64,000 bases of DNA from Rhizobium oryzihabitans (GTDB taxonomy: Bacteria; Pseudomonadota; Alphaproteobacteria; Rhizobiales; Rhizobiaceae): assembly GCF_010669145.1 (NCBI RefSeq), contig NZ_CP048632.1, forward strand, positions 2,046,001 through 2,110,000, written 5' to 3'. The position numbers and the translations under genes are program-made. Of this stretch, positions 49,893 through 58,749 are shown piece after piece (the first letter of the stretch is position 1; each line of letters begins with the position of its first letter). Under the pieces are notes generated by a model. The model was not told where the DNA came from. It was given only the letters and a program-made list of their open reading frames with translations, and made no database searches.

Positions 49893-50608
49893 CGGCCGAG
49901 CCGATCCTGTCGGTGCGCGATGCCACCCGGCATTACCGCAGCGGCGACAGCATCGTCAAGGCGCTCGACGGGGTCTCGCTGGATATCAATGCCGGCGAGC
50001 TGGTTGCGATCCTCGGACCGAGCGGATCGGGAAAAAGCACGCTGCTTCTGATCGCCGGCCTGCTGGAGCCGCCAACCGAAGGCGAGGTGAGAATTCGCGG
50101 CGCCCTCGTTTCGAAGGCAGGAGAAGAGCTCGACAGGCTGCGCGACTTCCGACGACGTAATATCGGTTTCGTGTTTCAAAAGGCCAACCTCATTCCCTTC
50201 CTGACGGCTTCGGAAAATGTGGCGCTGGCAATGGAAATCGATGACGTGCCTGCCCGCGATGCCCGCCGCCACGCCGAGCGGCTGCTGGCAGGGCTCGGTC
50301 TCGGACATCGCATCGGCAATCGCCCATCGCGGCTTTCCGGCGGCGAACAGCAACGCGTGGCGATTGCCCGCGCTCTCGCCAACGATCCCACCCTCATCCT
50401 GGCGGACGAGCCGACCGCAGCGCTCGACGGTGTTCGCGGGCGTCAGGTGATCGAACTCTTCCGTCAGATTGCCGACACGAGGGGAGCCGGGATCGTGGTT
50501 GTGACACATGATCCCCGGTCGCTCGATCTCTTTGACCGGACGATCGAGCTGACCGATGGTCGCGTCGTCGGCGAACGAGCGGGGCCGGACCGCCTGCAGG
50601 TTCTCTGA
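49889..50608 (+). CDS. ABC exporter ATP-binding protein, LolD/DevA-like
   Basis: The 239-residue ATPase powers the FtsX-like permease. Walker A is [14 protein letters not shown], the Q-loop [19 protein letters not shown], the signature [17 protein letters not shown] and Walker [14 protein letters not shown]; the H-loop His is in [12 protein letters not shown]. It starts at a GTG overlapping the permease stop. The adaptor-permease-ATPase order matches DevBCA exporters, and the context of small secreted proteins suggests it handles an envelope or secreted product. The cognate substrate is unknown. Confidence 0.92.
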   Translation: MTAEPILSVRDATRHYRSGDSIVKALDGVSLDINAGELVAILGPSGSGKSTLLLIAGLLEPPTEGEVRIRGALVSKAGEELDRLRDFRRRNIGFVFQKANLIPFLTASENVALAMEIDDVPARDARRHAERLLAGLGLGHRIGNRPSRLSGGEQQRVAIARALANDPTLILADEPTAALDGVRGRQVIELFRQIADTRGAGIVVVTHDPRSLDLFDRTIELTDGRVVGERAGPDRLQVL

Positions 50609-50678
50609 GTCCGGCCATGCAACAAAAAGCTACAAATTTCTACGTCCGCGAGATGGGCGAGCGATGTTCGGGGCCTAG

Positions 50679-52263
50679 CCTCGCGGTTGGAAGGCTCCGC
50701 AGTCGCGGTCCATCATCCCACATTCTCCAAGTAAGTCGCTGATTTCGCTGTCGTAATCGTGATATTTCGCATATAAATCATGGCGTTGACGGCTGCGAGG
50801 GGCGCGTTTCATGGATCACCTGGAGGGTGCGGGCTTGGCGCGGGGAGATCGGGTTGATTTCGACCGCCGTGTGCGTCTGGAGTTCCGTGGTGCGCAGATC
50901 AGTTCAGACGGTGGCCTGCTGGTGATGCGCGAGCTTGATGACGTGCTCGGCCTGTCCAATCTGGCGTCGGAGGCGCTGCGAGACAGCCGCACCGGGAAGA
51001 ACACGCTCCATCGGCTTGACGGATTGTTCCGGCAATCGGTGTTCGGACGACTGGCCGGATACGAGGATGTGAACGATGCCGACCGCTTGGCCCTCGATCC
51101 CGTGATGCGTCAGGTCGTTGGCGGCAGGGCCGTCGAGGCGCAAGCTGCTTCGGCATCGCAGATGGGACGGTTCGAGACCGAGACGCTGGCTCTGGCCGCG
51201 AACCGGGCGGCGCTGGCCGATCTGAACGGCCAATGGATCGACCGGTTTCATGACCGCAACGGGTTGAAATACATCGTGCTGGACATGGACAGCTCGGTCA
51301 GCCCCACCCACGGCGATCAGGAAGGTGCTGCCTGGAACGGGCATTTCGACTGCACCTGCTATCACCCCATCTTCTTGTTCAACCAGTTTGGCATGCTGGA
51401 GCGCTGCGCCCTGCGTAACGGCAATGTCCACAGCGCCGATGGCTGGCGGGATGTCCTTGATCCCGTCATTGCCCGATATGCTGGCCGCGACCTTGGTGGA
51501 CGCTTCTTCCGGGCCGACGCTGCCTACGCGATCCCCGCGATCTATATGCGGCTGGAAGAAGCCAGGTTCTTCTACGCCATCCGTCTGCCCGCCAACGCCG
51601 TCTTGCGCGAGAAGATCGCGCATCGGCTGACACGGCCCGTGGGACGGCCTTCGCTGACCAAGGTCAAACGGTTCTTCGAGGACTTCGAGTATCAGGCGGC
51701 GTCCTGGGACAAGCCGCGCCGCGTCATCGCCAAGATCGAATGGCATCCGGGCGAGCTGTTCCCCAAAGTCGGCTTCATCGTCACCAACCTGCCGATGGAG
51801 CCAGACTGGGTGGTGAGGTTCTACAACCAGCGCGGCACCGCAGAGCAGCACATCAAGGAAGGCAAATATGCCTTTCGCTGGACGCGGCTGTCATGCCGGA
51901 AGTTCCGGCACAACGAGGTGCGGCTGCAACTGCACGCGCTGGCCTACAACCTGGCAACCTTCCTGCGCTGCATCGAACTGCCCGAGGCCATGGCGGACTG
52001 GTCGTTGACCAGCCTGCAACTCAAGCTGATCAAGATCGGCGCCCGCGTCGTCCGCCACGCCCGCGCCATTACCTTCCAGTTGGCCGAGGTCGCCGTCACC
52101 GGCCCGATGGTGCGGGCCGTCCTTGCCGCCATCCGCCGTCTTCGAACGCCTCCGTCATGCGCATGACCACGATCCATGCCCAAGCTGAACGAAAGCGGCA
52201 GGACAGGTCCGTCTGCCGCGCGGAAAAGCGGCTCTGCCGGGCCAGAATGCTGCGGGTTCGAGG
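50679..52263 (+). mobile_element. IS1380-family insertion sequence (ends tentative)
   Basis: A single transposase gene fills an element of about 1.6 kb. Candidate ends are CCTCG at 50679 and its complement CGAGG at 52263, flanked by CTAG and CTTG, which would be a near 4-bp duplication. The ends are short and uncertain; the transposase is clear. Confidence 0.5.
50811..52166 (+). CDS. IS1380-family transposase
   Basis: The 451-residue DDE transposase resembles IS1380/IS1247-type enzymes. Recognised segments are RGAQISSDGGLLVMRELDD, the RNase H-like core with YIVLDMDSSVSPTHGDQEGA (first Asp), FFRADAAYAIPAIYMRLEE (second Asp), and YNQRGTAEQHIKEGKYAFRW with the catalytic Glu region. It is full length and looks intact, so the element may be active. 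The start ATG at 50811 has no strong ribosome-binding site, as is common. It separates the exporter genes from the two secreted protein genes that follow. Confidence 0.9.
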   Translation: MDHLEGAGLARGDRVDFDRRVRLEFRGAQISSDGGLLVMRELDDVLGLSNLASEALRDSRTGKNTLHRLDGLFRQSVFGRLAGYEDVNDADRLALDPVMRQVVGGRAVEAQAASASQMGRFETETLALAANRAALADLNGQWIDRFHDRNGLKYIVLDMDSSVSPTHGDQEGAAWNGHFDCTCYHPIFLFNQFGMLERCALRNGNVHSADGWRDVLDPVIARYAGRDLGGRFFRADAAYAIPAIYMRLEEARFFYAIRLPANAVLREKIAHRLTRPVGRPSLTKVKRFFEDFEYQAASWDKPRRVIAKIEWHPGELFPKVGFIVTNLPMEPDWVVRFYNQRGTAEQHIKEGKYAFRWTRLSCRKFRHNEVRLQLHALAYNLATFLRCIELPEAMADWSLTSLQLKLIKIGARVVRHARAITFQLAEVAVTGPMVRAVLAAIRRLRTPPSCA

Positions 52264-52405
52264 CTTGATCCACCCGACTTCGGCCGTTTGCGCGACGACA
52301 GACACCGCTCGGGGCGAAAAACGCTTGCCCAGCGAGCAAAATCAGGCGATCTTGAAGTCAAGCGGCAGGCCACTTGGGGAATGTCGGATCATAAGGGATA
52401 GGGAT

Positions 52406-53041
52406 ATGATCAAGAGATTATGCATCGCGATCGTCATGGTATTTGCCATGGCATCCATGGCTGCGGCGGCGACCGTTGCAGTTGCCACCGGCAACGTCAA
52501 TCTAAGGGCCGGACCCTCGACGGGATATCCTGTCGTTGTCGTCGTTCCGGTCGGCGCACGCATCGTCACCCATGGCTGTCTGCCGGGCTACACCTGGTGC
52601 GATATCGGTTTCGGCAGCTACCGGGGCTGGGTGTCGGCACGCTATGTTCAGGTGGTCTACAATGGTGCCCCGGTCGTCCTGTCGCCGGCCGTTGCCGCAA
52701 GTGTCGGGGTCGCCGTTGTTGCCTTCAACAAGGCCTATTGGGACAACCACTACGCCAGCTATCCCTGGTACTATCGCGGCCCCGCCTATTACGGCCAGGC
52801 GGCTCGCAGCTGCGGACCAAACGGCTGCTCCGGCACGGTAACAGGCCCCTATGGCGGCACCGCCTCCGGAGCCCGTGGATGCGGTCCCCGCGGCTGTGCT
52901 GGCGCTGGCACAATCATCGGCCCCAATGGGGGTAGTGTCCAGGGCGCCCGTAGATGCGGTCCCTATGGTTGTGTCGGCGGCTATCGCGCCGTCGGTCCGA
53001 ATGGCGGCACGCGAAGCGGCGCAGGGCATTTCCGTTGGTAA
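52406..53041 (+). CDS. Secreted SH3-domain protein with Gly-Pro-Asn-Gly/Cys repeats
   Basis: The 211-residue product has a signal peptide (IKRLCIAIVMVFAMASMAAA), a bacterial SH3 domain (GNVNLRAGPSTGYPVVVVVP to RGWVSARYVQV, residues about 28-80), a hydrophobic/Tyr-rich linker and a C-terminal repeat region: CGPNGCSGTVTGPYGGTASG, then CGPRGC, then CGPYGC. The repeat spacing is about 26-27 residues. The ATG at 52406 follows GGGATA, a weak ribosome-binding site. The N-terminal SH3 domain suggests cell-wall or envelope binding. The repeats resemble those of the small protein at 46225. The role is unknown. Confidence 0.8.
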   Translation: MIKRLCIAIVMVFAMASMAAAATVAVATGNVNLRAGPSTGYPVVVVVPVGARIVTHGCLPGYTWCDIGFGSYRGWVSARYVQVVYNGAPVVLSPAVAASVGVAVVAFNKAYWDNHYASYPWYYRGPAYYGQAARSCGPNGCSGTVTGPYGGTASGARGCGPRGCAGAGTIIGPNGGSVQGARRCGPYGCVGGYRAVGPNGGTRSGAGHFRW

Positions 53042-53053
53042 AGGAGACTGCCC

Positions 53054-53374
53054 ATGTCGTCTCACCGCGTGCGATGGACGCTGCTTTTATTGACGTTGTT
53101 TCTGGCTGGTGCTGGTCCGTTTGAACTGGCACTTGCCGGAATGGACGGCAGCGAATTCGAGGAAGAGCCGTTGGAATTTTTTTGCATCACGCCGGATGGC
53201 GGTCGGGGAGAGGTATGCGTGAGTCTCTATCTTGACGAGGATGGATACCAGGTCTGCCTTTCCGACGAGGCTGCCGAAACGGAACGCTGCGTGAGCTACT
53301 ATAGTCAACCGGACTATCCGGGCGATGACTACGATTCTCTAGCGACCTCAACCGTCCGCCTGATCGATTGCTAA
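53054..53374 (+). CDS. Small acidic secreted protein
   Basis: No family is recognised. The 106-residue product has a signal peptide (VRWTLLLLTLFLAGAGPFEL, ending near ALA-GM) and a very acidic mature part with five cysteines (FFCITPDGGRGEVCVSLYLD, VCLSDEAAETERCVSYYSQP and a final IDC). The ATG at 53054 follows AAGGAGA, 12 bases after the SH3-protein stop, so the two are co-transcribed. It ends just before the IS66 left end. A role as a cargo or partner of the SH3 protein is only a guess. Confidence 0.7.
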   Translation: MSSHRVRWTLLLLTLFLAGAGPFELALAGMDGSEFEEEPLEFFCITPDGGRGEVCVSLYLDEDGYQVCLSDEAAETERCVSYYSQPDYPGDDYDSLATSTVRLIDC

Positions 53375-53408
53375 CCCTCGGTACGGTTCTTATTCGTAAG
53401 CGCTGTTG

Positions 53409-54941
53409 TCAGGCCACGGCCCTGAACTCGGGAGCCTGAATGTAGGCCCAGGGGAGGAGATCGTCGATCTGGCTGTTGGGGTGGCCGTTGACGATCCTGG
53501 TGAGCACGTCGGCGAGGTAGCCGAGCGGCTCGACGCCGTTGAGCTTGCAGGTTTCGATCAGCGAAGCGACGACGGCCCAGTGCTCGGCGCCGCCATCCGA
53601 TCCAGCGAAGAGTGCATTCTTGCGGTTCAGCGCGATCGGGCGGATCGAGCGTTCGACGGTGTTGCTGTCGATCTCGATGCGACCGTCGTCGAGGAAGCGC
53701 GAGAGGCCATCCCGGCGCGAGAGCGTGTAGCGGATCGCCTCGGCGAGCTTTGTCTTCTGGCTGATCAGCTCGAGCTTCTCGCGCAGCCAGGGTACGAGAT
53801 CGGCGACGATCGGGAGGCTCTTTTCCTGGCGCACGGCACGACGCTGCTCCGCCGATCGTCCACGAATGTCATCTTCGATTCTGTAGAGCTCCGCGATCCG
53901 CCGGAGCGCCTCGCTGGCGATCGGCGCGGGACCGGCTGCGGCAAGTTCGTAGAAGCGGCGGCGCACATGTGCCCAGCAGAAGGCGAGCGTGGCACCGCTC
54001 TTGTCGGCGAGCACGCGATAGCCACCATAGCCGTCGACCTGCAGGATGCCAGTAAAGCCCGCCAGATGAGTGATCGGACGTTCGGCCTTTCGGTCCGGCG
54101 CATAGACATAGGCGACGCCCGGCGGGTCGGCTCCTTGCCACGGCCGATCATCGCGGGCATAGGCCCAGAGTTGCCCGGTCCTGGTCTTGCCACGGCCGGG
54201 ATCGAGCACCGGCGCCGTCGTCTCGTCGGCGAACAGTTTTGGCGAAGCCTTCAACTTCGCCAGCAGTCGCTCGTGCACCGGACGCAGGTGCCAGGCGGCG
54301 CGGCCGACCCAGTCGGCGAGCGTCGAGCGGTCGAGATTGATGCCCTGCCGGGCGTAGATCTGCGCCTGGCGATAGAGCGGCAGGTGATCGGCGTATTTGG
54401 AGACCAGCACCTGGGCGACGGTCGCATCGGTCGGCAGGCCGCCTTCGATCAGCCGGCCGGGAGCCGGAGCCTGAACGACCACATCGTCGCAGGCGCGGCA
54501 GGCGTATTTGGGCCGGCGCACCACGATCACGCGCAGCTGCGCCGGAACGATGTCGAGCCGCTCGCTCACATCCTCGCCGATCCGGTGCAGGCCATTGCGA
54601 CAGCACGGACAGACGTGATTGTCGATGTCGACGATCGTTTCGATGCGAGGCAGATGCGCCGGCAGCGCGCCACGGTTGGCTCGCCGCTTTGTGGCGCGCT
54701 CATTGCGTTCGCGCGGGTCGACACGTTCGGCCTCTTCCTCGCCGGCGGCCTCGATCTGCTCGGCCTCTTCGAGGCCCAGCAGCAACTGGTCTTCCGGCAG
54801 CGTCTCGGCGCGCCGGCCGAAGCGGTGACGCTGCAGTTCCCTGATGATCTGGATCAGCCGCGCATTCTCGACGTCGCGCGCCAGGACCATCGCCTTCAGC
54901 GCATCCGGATCGTCGGGAAGCTGGTCCGCCGTCATCGCCAT
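53409..54941 (-). CDS. tnpC: IS66-family transposase TnpC
   Basis: The 510-residue main IS66 transposase has an N-terminal coiled coil (RLIQIIRELQRHRFGRRAET), a zinc-finger region (VCPCCRNGLHRIGEDVSERL), the DDE core (ADETTAPVLDPGRGKTRTGQ, VDGYGGYRVLADKSGATLAF) and the C-terminal domain (SIRPIALNRKNALFAGSDGG). It is complete. The start ATG at 54941 lies after the tnpB remnant. It is expressed in the element orientation, but tnpB is broken by an insertion, so transposition of this copy is likely disabled unless helped in trans. Confidence 0.92.
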   Translation of the reverse strand: MAMTADQLPDDPDALKAMVLARDVENARLIQIIRELQRHRFGRRAETLPEDQLLLGLEEAEQIEAAGEEEAERVDPRERNERATKRRANRGALPAHLPRIETIVDIDNHVCPCCRNGLHRIGEDVSERLDIVPAQLRVIVVRRPKYACRACDDVVVQAPAPGRLIEGGLPTDATVAQVLVSKYADHLPLYRQAQIYARQGINLDRSTLADWVGRAAWHLRPVHERLLAKLKASPKLFADETTAPVLDPGRGKTRTGQLWAYARDDRPWQGADPPGVAYVYAPDRKAERPITHLAGFTGILQVDGYGGYRVLADKSGATLAFCWAHVRRRFYELAAAGPAPIASEALRRIAELYRIEDDIRGRSAEQRRAVRQEKSLPIVADLVPWLREKLELISQKTKLAEAIRYTLSRRDGLSRFLDDGRIEIDSNTVERSIRPIALNRKNALFAGSDGGAEHWAVVASLIETCKLNGVEPLGYLADVLTRIVNGHPNSQIDDLLPWAYIQAPEFRAVA

Positions 54942-55010
54942 GAGCGGATCAGACCATATTCGCCGGCACCGGGCGACCGTGGAATCCGGGCTGATTCACT
55001 TGGTCGCGGA

Positions 55011-55163
55011 TCAACCCGCCTGCGCCGGAACGCGCGTCGGGCGGGCTTCATGGACCCGTCGCCAGTCGAGACCTTCGAGCAGCGCCGACAGCTGCGCGGC
55101 GGTCAGCCGCATGATCCCGTCCTGCACCTTCGGCCAGCGGAACTCGCCATCCTCCAGCCGCTT
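55011..55163 (-). pseudogene. tnpB: TnpB C-terminal fragment of IS66
   Basis: The fragment codes for KRLEDGEFRWPKVQDGIMRL and on to the stop (RPTRVPAQAG). It is the C-terminal part of TnpB, cut from its N-terminus by the inserted element. The N-terminal part lies at 58544-58749. Confidence 0.9.
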
Positions 55164-55219
55164 GTACCTCATCTGAGAATGCAGCCCCGACCAGCGCAGG
55201 TCAGCAGTTAGTGCGGGTC

Positions 55220-55462
55220 ATGCACCCGTTTCATCCCCTTTTTGGACAACAGCTTCCTTGCGTCGGCGAGCGAGCTAACTCGCAGGGCAAACGTTTGCTG
55301 TTGCAGACCGAGGATGCCACCGTTTGGTCCGTTCCCCCGCAATGGACTGACCTTATGAGCCCAGATCCTGAAGTTGTCATGGGTAACGGACGGTCGCTCT
55401 TGCGGGTCGCCGACTTAATGGAATTGGCCGCCCTGGTAGAGCGCCTTTCCAGAACACGATGA
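55220..55462 (+). CDS. Small DUF5372-like protein of the recombinase element
   Basis: The approximately 80-residue product (HPFHPLFGQQLPCVGERANS at the start, then WSVPPQWTDLMSPDPEVVMG) resembles the DUF5372 group that I recall next to transposases and recombinases in rhizobia. There is no membrane segment. Start ATG 55220 or GTG 55211; no good ribosome-binding site is visible. It is first in the element, followed after about 175 bases by the helix-turn-helix gene. The family name is from memory and would need a profile search; the function is unknown. Confidence 0.7.
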   Translation: MHPFHPLFGQQLPCVGERANSQGKRLLLQTEDATVWSVPPQWTDLMSPDPEVVMGNGRSLLRVADLMELAALVERLSRTR

Positions 55463-55637
55463 TGGGCAGAGCTGTAAAGATAAATATGCCGCATCTGTAA
55501 AGCTGATTATGCCGCATGGGTCTTATTTTCGTGGAATTTATCCCGCAATTACAGGGCTTATCTAATGCTAAATCATGAGGGTTGCCTTGACGAGGCAGTA
55601 AAATGCGTCATAATTAGCATTACGATAACGCCGCTTC

Positions 55638-56117
55638 ATGTCCTCGGAGCCATCGATGTCTGCGAAGTACGACAGCAAGCGCACAAAGACGGATGTCCTC
55701 ATCGAAGAGGGCACGTTCAATCCCACCCCCGAGAAGGTGCGCGATCCAAAGTTCCGGGGCAGCGAGTTCTTCGATCCGCACGACGCCGTGCAGGTCAAAT
55801 ACGAGATGCTGCGGCGCGTCTCCATCGACAAGGTGTCGGTGACGGAGGCCTCCGACGAGTACGGTGTTTCCAGGCCGACCTACTACCAGGCCAAGGTGAA
55901 CTTCGATATGGCCGGGATTGCCGGACTAGTGCCGACAAAGCCGGGGCCCCGCGGTCCCCACAAGATCGACGACAAGGTCGTGGCATTTCTGCGGGCGCAG
56001 CTCGCTCCAGGAGAACCCGTTCGCGCCCGGGAACTTGCCAAGCTGCTCCGCCAGGAACTCGATATCGAGCTTCATCCCAGATCGATCGAGCGGGTTCTAA
56101 AAAAAAGCGGCAGGTAA
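55638..56117 (+). CDS. Helix-turn-helix protein of the recombinase element
   Basis: The 159-residue product has two predicted helix-turn-helix parts: KVSVTEASDEYGVSRPTYYQ in the middle and VRARELAKLLRQELDIELHP with RSIERVLKKSG at the end. It resembles the DNA-binding N-terminal part of IS transposases (IS481/IS630 type) without a catalytic domain. The start ATG at 55638 may be replaced by ATG 55656. It probably binds the element ends or regulates the recombinase gene, 293 bases downstream. It is coded between the DUF5372-like gene and the recombinase. Confidence 0.75.
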   Translation: MSSEPSMSAKYDSKRTKTDVLIEEGTFNPTPEKVRDPKFRGSEFFDPHDAVQVKYEMLRRVSIDKVSVTEASDEYGVSRPTYYQAKVNFDMAGIAGLVPTKPGPRGPHKIDDKVVAFLRAQLAPGEPVRARELAKLLRQELDIELHPRSIERVLKKSGR

Positions 56118-56409
56118 ACCTTGCCGCGACGGCGGCATGCCCGATCCTACCGTCGACCATCGCGTCCCAGTACGAGGTCTTGCGCAAGGCTGCTCTCGGC
56201 GCAGCGCTGCCACTTATGGCCCGTAGTGGCCTGATGCTCTTTTTGCGCCGGGGCATGTGGGGATGGGCTCAGACGCTGACCGCAACAGCAAGCACCCCGC
56301 GAGAGCAGAATTACCCATCGTCAATTGCTTGGCCGCTGCACCGCGGACACAGCGCCGTCGTTCACGTCCTTGCGACAATCGCCATGAGCATCAACGATCG
56401 GAGATCACG

Positions 56410-58509
56410 ATGAATGTACATCTCAAAGTCCAGCCTCATCACCTCGAACGCAGCGCCTACCTCTACATCCGCCAATCTTCGATGCGGCAAGTCATCGACA
56501 ATACCGAGAGCGCCATGCGGCAATATGCGCTTCGCGGGCGCGCTATCGCCCTTGGTTGGCGCGAGGAGCAGATTATCGTCATCGATAGCGATCAAGGTGA
56601 ATCCGGCGCATCGGCGGTCTGGCGTGAGGGATTTCAGCGGCTGGTCAGCGATGTCGGCATGGGACATGCCGGGATCGTCATGGGCCTGGAGGTCTCCCGT
56701 CTGGCGCGCAACAATGCCGACTGGCAGCGTCTACTCGAGATCTGCGCCCTTGCTGACACCCTGATCCTCGACGAGGACGGTGTCTATGACCCGGCAAGTT
56801 TCAACGACCGGCTCCTGCTCGGCTTGAAGGGAACAATGAGTGAGGCCGAACTGCATGTGATCAAGGCGCGGCTGCGCGGCGGCATCCTCAATAAGGCCCG
56901 GCGTGGCGAGTTCCGTTGCCCGCTGCCAACCGGGCTGGTCTATGACCACTCCGGCAATGTAACGCTTGATCCGGACATGCAAGTCAGAGAGACGATCGCC
57001 CATTTCTTCGAGACGTTCTCTCGCGTCGGATCCGCCTCCCAGACCGTCAAGGCCTTTCGGCAGGAAGGCATTCTCTTTCCCTCTCGCTTGCACGACAGCC
57101 AGACGGTTTTCCGGCCACTGACGCCTTCGACGGCGATGCGCGTGCTGCACAATCCACGTTACGCCGGAGCCTATGCCTATGGCCGCCGTCGCTATCGACG
57201 AACCATCGATGGCAAAAAGCTCGTGCGCAAACAAGGTAGTGACGATTGGACAGCATGCATTCCAGATGCCCATCCCGGCTACATCAGTTGGGAGCAACAT
57301 CAGGAGAACCTGAGGATTCTGAAGTCGAACATCTGCCATAAATGGAACGCGGCGGTCGCATCACCTCCGCGGGAAGGCCCGGCGCTGCTGCAGGGGCGCG
57401 CCGTGTGTGGGCAATGCGGCAGGCATTTTCACATGCGCTACGCTGCCCGACGCGGTCGGCAGGAAGCCTGGTACGTTTGTGATCGCGCCCGTACCAATCG
57501 CGGTGAACCCCTCTGCCAGGCGATCGCTGCACCTCCTGTTGACGAAGCCATCGGCATGCTGATCGCCGAGCAGATGACGCCGGCAGCCATCGAACTGGCG
57601 ATTGAAGTCCGCAAAGAGATCGAAGCGCGACATGAAGAGGCGGACCGGCTGCGCTGTCGCGCAATCGAGCGCGCGCAAACGGAAGCCGATCTCGCCCAGC
57701 GCCGTTTCATGCTCGTCGATCCCAATAACCGCCTCGTCGCCGACACGCTCGAAGGCGAATGGAACGAGAAGCTCCGCATCTTGGCTAATGCCCGCGAAGA
57801 GCGCGAGCGCGGCTGGGAGCACGATCAATTCATCCTCGATAAGGCCGTCTACGAGCGGTTGGTCGCAATGACGGCGGACTTCAAAAAACTCTGGACCAAC
57901 CCAGAGACCCCGAACCGCGAACGAAAGCGCTTGCTTGCCCACATCATTGAGGACGTCACCCTCCTCAAACTACCGAAGAGAGGCACAACCAAGGCTCATA
58001 TTCGCTTCAAAGGCGGCAAAACCCAGACACTCGTCACCATCAGCCCAAAATCGCCCAGCCAGCAGGTCAAGACGAACCCCGACATCATTGCACTGATCGA
58101 TAAGCTCCTCGACGATCATATTTTTTCCGAGATCGCCGACATTCTCAACAATCAGGGATACCGTCCGGGCTCGGTGACGCGCCGTGACCAGCGCAACGCC
58201 CGCTTCACAACCAAACGCGTCACCTATCTTGTTCGCGAATACAAGCTGAGATCACGCTATGACCGGCTCCGGGATCGTGGGATGTTGACAAAGAAGGAGG
58301 CGGCTGCACACCTCAATATCCATGAGCATACCCTCGCCAGATGGGCTGAACATGGCCTCGTCACCAGCCATGCCTACAACGGACACTACTACCTGTACGA
58401 GCTTCCGAAGACAGATTTACCGCAAAAGCAATCCAGTCGATGGAACCAGCTCGTCGATCGCCTCGCCGCTCATAAGGAAAATGCCAGCCAAGCCAAAACC
58501 TTCAACTGA
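56410..58509 (+). CDS. Large serine recombinase of the inserted element, with C-terminal MerR-like domain
   Basis: The 699-residue recombinase starts with the resolvase domain (AYLYIRQSSMRQ; catalytic Ser23), then GMGHAGIVMGLEVSRLARNN. The recombinase domain includes YAGAYAYGRRRYRRTIDGKK and a zinc-ribbon-like CGQCGRHFHM with the later CDRARTNRGEPLC. A coiled coil follows (about residues 400-480), and the C-terminus carries a MerR-type helix-turn-helix (TKKEAAAHLNIHEHTLARWA). The ATG at 56410 is the natural start, with GGAGATCACG upstream. It probably moved the whole element into tnpB. The stop lies about 35 bases from the right end. Confidence 0.9.
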   Translation: MNVHLKVQPHHLERSAYLYIRQSSMRQVIDNTESAMRQYALRGRAIALGWREEQIIVIDSDQGESGASAVWREGFQRLVSDVGMGHAGIVMGLEVSRLARNNADWQRLLEICALADTLILDEDGVYDPASFNDRLLLGLKGTMSEAELHVIKARLRGGILNKARRGEFRCPLPTGLVYDHSGNVTLDPDMQVRETIAHFFETFSRVGSASQTVKAFRQEGILFPSRLHDSQTVFRPLTPSTAMRVLHNPRYAGAYAYGRRRYRRTIDGKKLVRKQGSDDWTACIPDAHPGYISWEQHQENLRILKSNICHKWNAAVASPPREGPALLQGRAVCGQCGRHFHMRYAARRGRQEAWYVCDRARTNRGEPLCQAIAAPPVDEAIGMLIAEQMTPAAIELAIEVRKEIEARHEEADRLRCRAIERAQTEADLAQRRFMLVDPNNRLVADTLEGEWNEKLRILANAREERERGWEHDQFILDKAVYERLVAMTADFKKLWTNPETPNRERKRLLAHIIEDVTLLKLPKRGTTKAHIRFKGGKTQTLVTISPKSPSQQVKTNPDIIALIDKLLDDHIFSEIADILNNQGYRPGSVTRRDQRNARFTTKRVTYLVREYKLRSRYDRLRDRGMLTKKEAAAHLNIHEHTLARWAEHGLVTSHAYNGHYYLYELPKTDLPQKQSSRWNQLVDRLAAHKENASQAKTFN

Positions 58510-58543
58510 GTGCGAAAGAGAGATGCAGTATGAATGCAGATCG

Positions 58544-58749
58544 TTCGCATAGAGGCAGACGCCGGTGCCGTCCCAGAAGATCAGCTTGATCCGGTCCGTG
58601 CGCTTGGCACGGAAGACATAGACCGCACCGCTGAACGGATCGGCGCCCATCGTCTCGCGCACCAGCGCGGCCAGCCCCTCCGCGCCTTTGCGGAAGTCCA
58701 CCGGCTTTGTCGCCACCATGACCTTGACGGCGCCAGTCGGCCCGATCAC
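58544..58749 (-). pseudogene. tnpB: TnpB N-terminal fragment of IS66
   Basis: The fragment begins at a GTG overlapping the tnpA stop and reads IGPTGAVKVMVATKPVDFRK, then FRAKRTDRIKLIFWDGTGVC, up to LYA where the insertion begins. The remaining TnpB codons are at 55011-55163. Confidence 0.9.

Larger units (their letters stand above)
55162..58545 (+). mobile_element. Three-gene serine-recombinase element inserted in IS66 tnpB
   Basis: Removing about 3382 bases joins CAGCCGC-TT-CGCATAG, which restores the TnpB reading through LYAKRLEDGEF exactly. A TT dinucleotide is present at both ends (55162-55163 and 58544-58545), as expected for a serine recombinase 2-bp crossover. It contains a DUF5372-like gene, a helix-turn-helix gene and a large recombinase gene. 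GAATGCAG occurs near both ends (55177 and 58532) in the same orientation. It lacks terminal inverted repeats. Confidence 0.85.

Noticed and set aside
53406..55211. 601-codon plus-strand open frame antisense to IS66 tnpC
   Set aside because: tnpC on the minus strand is a full IS66 transposase; the opposite frame is a shadow.
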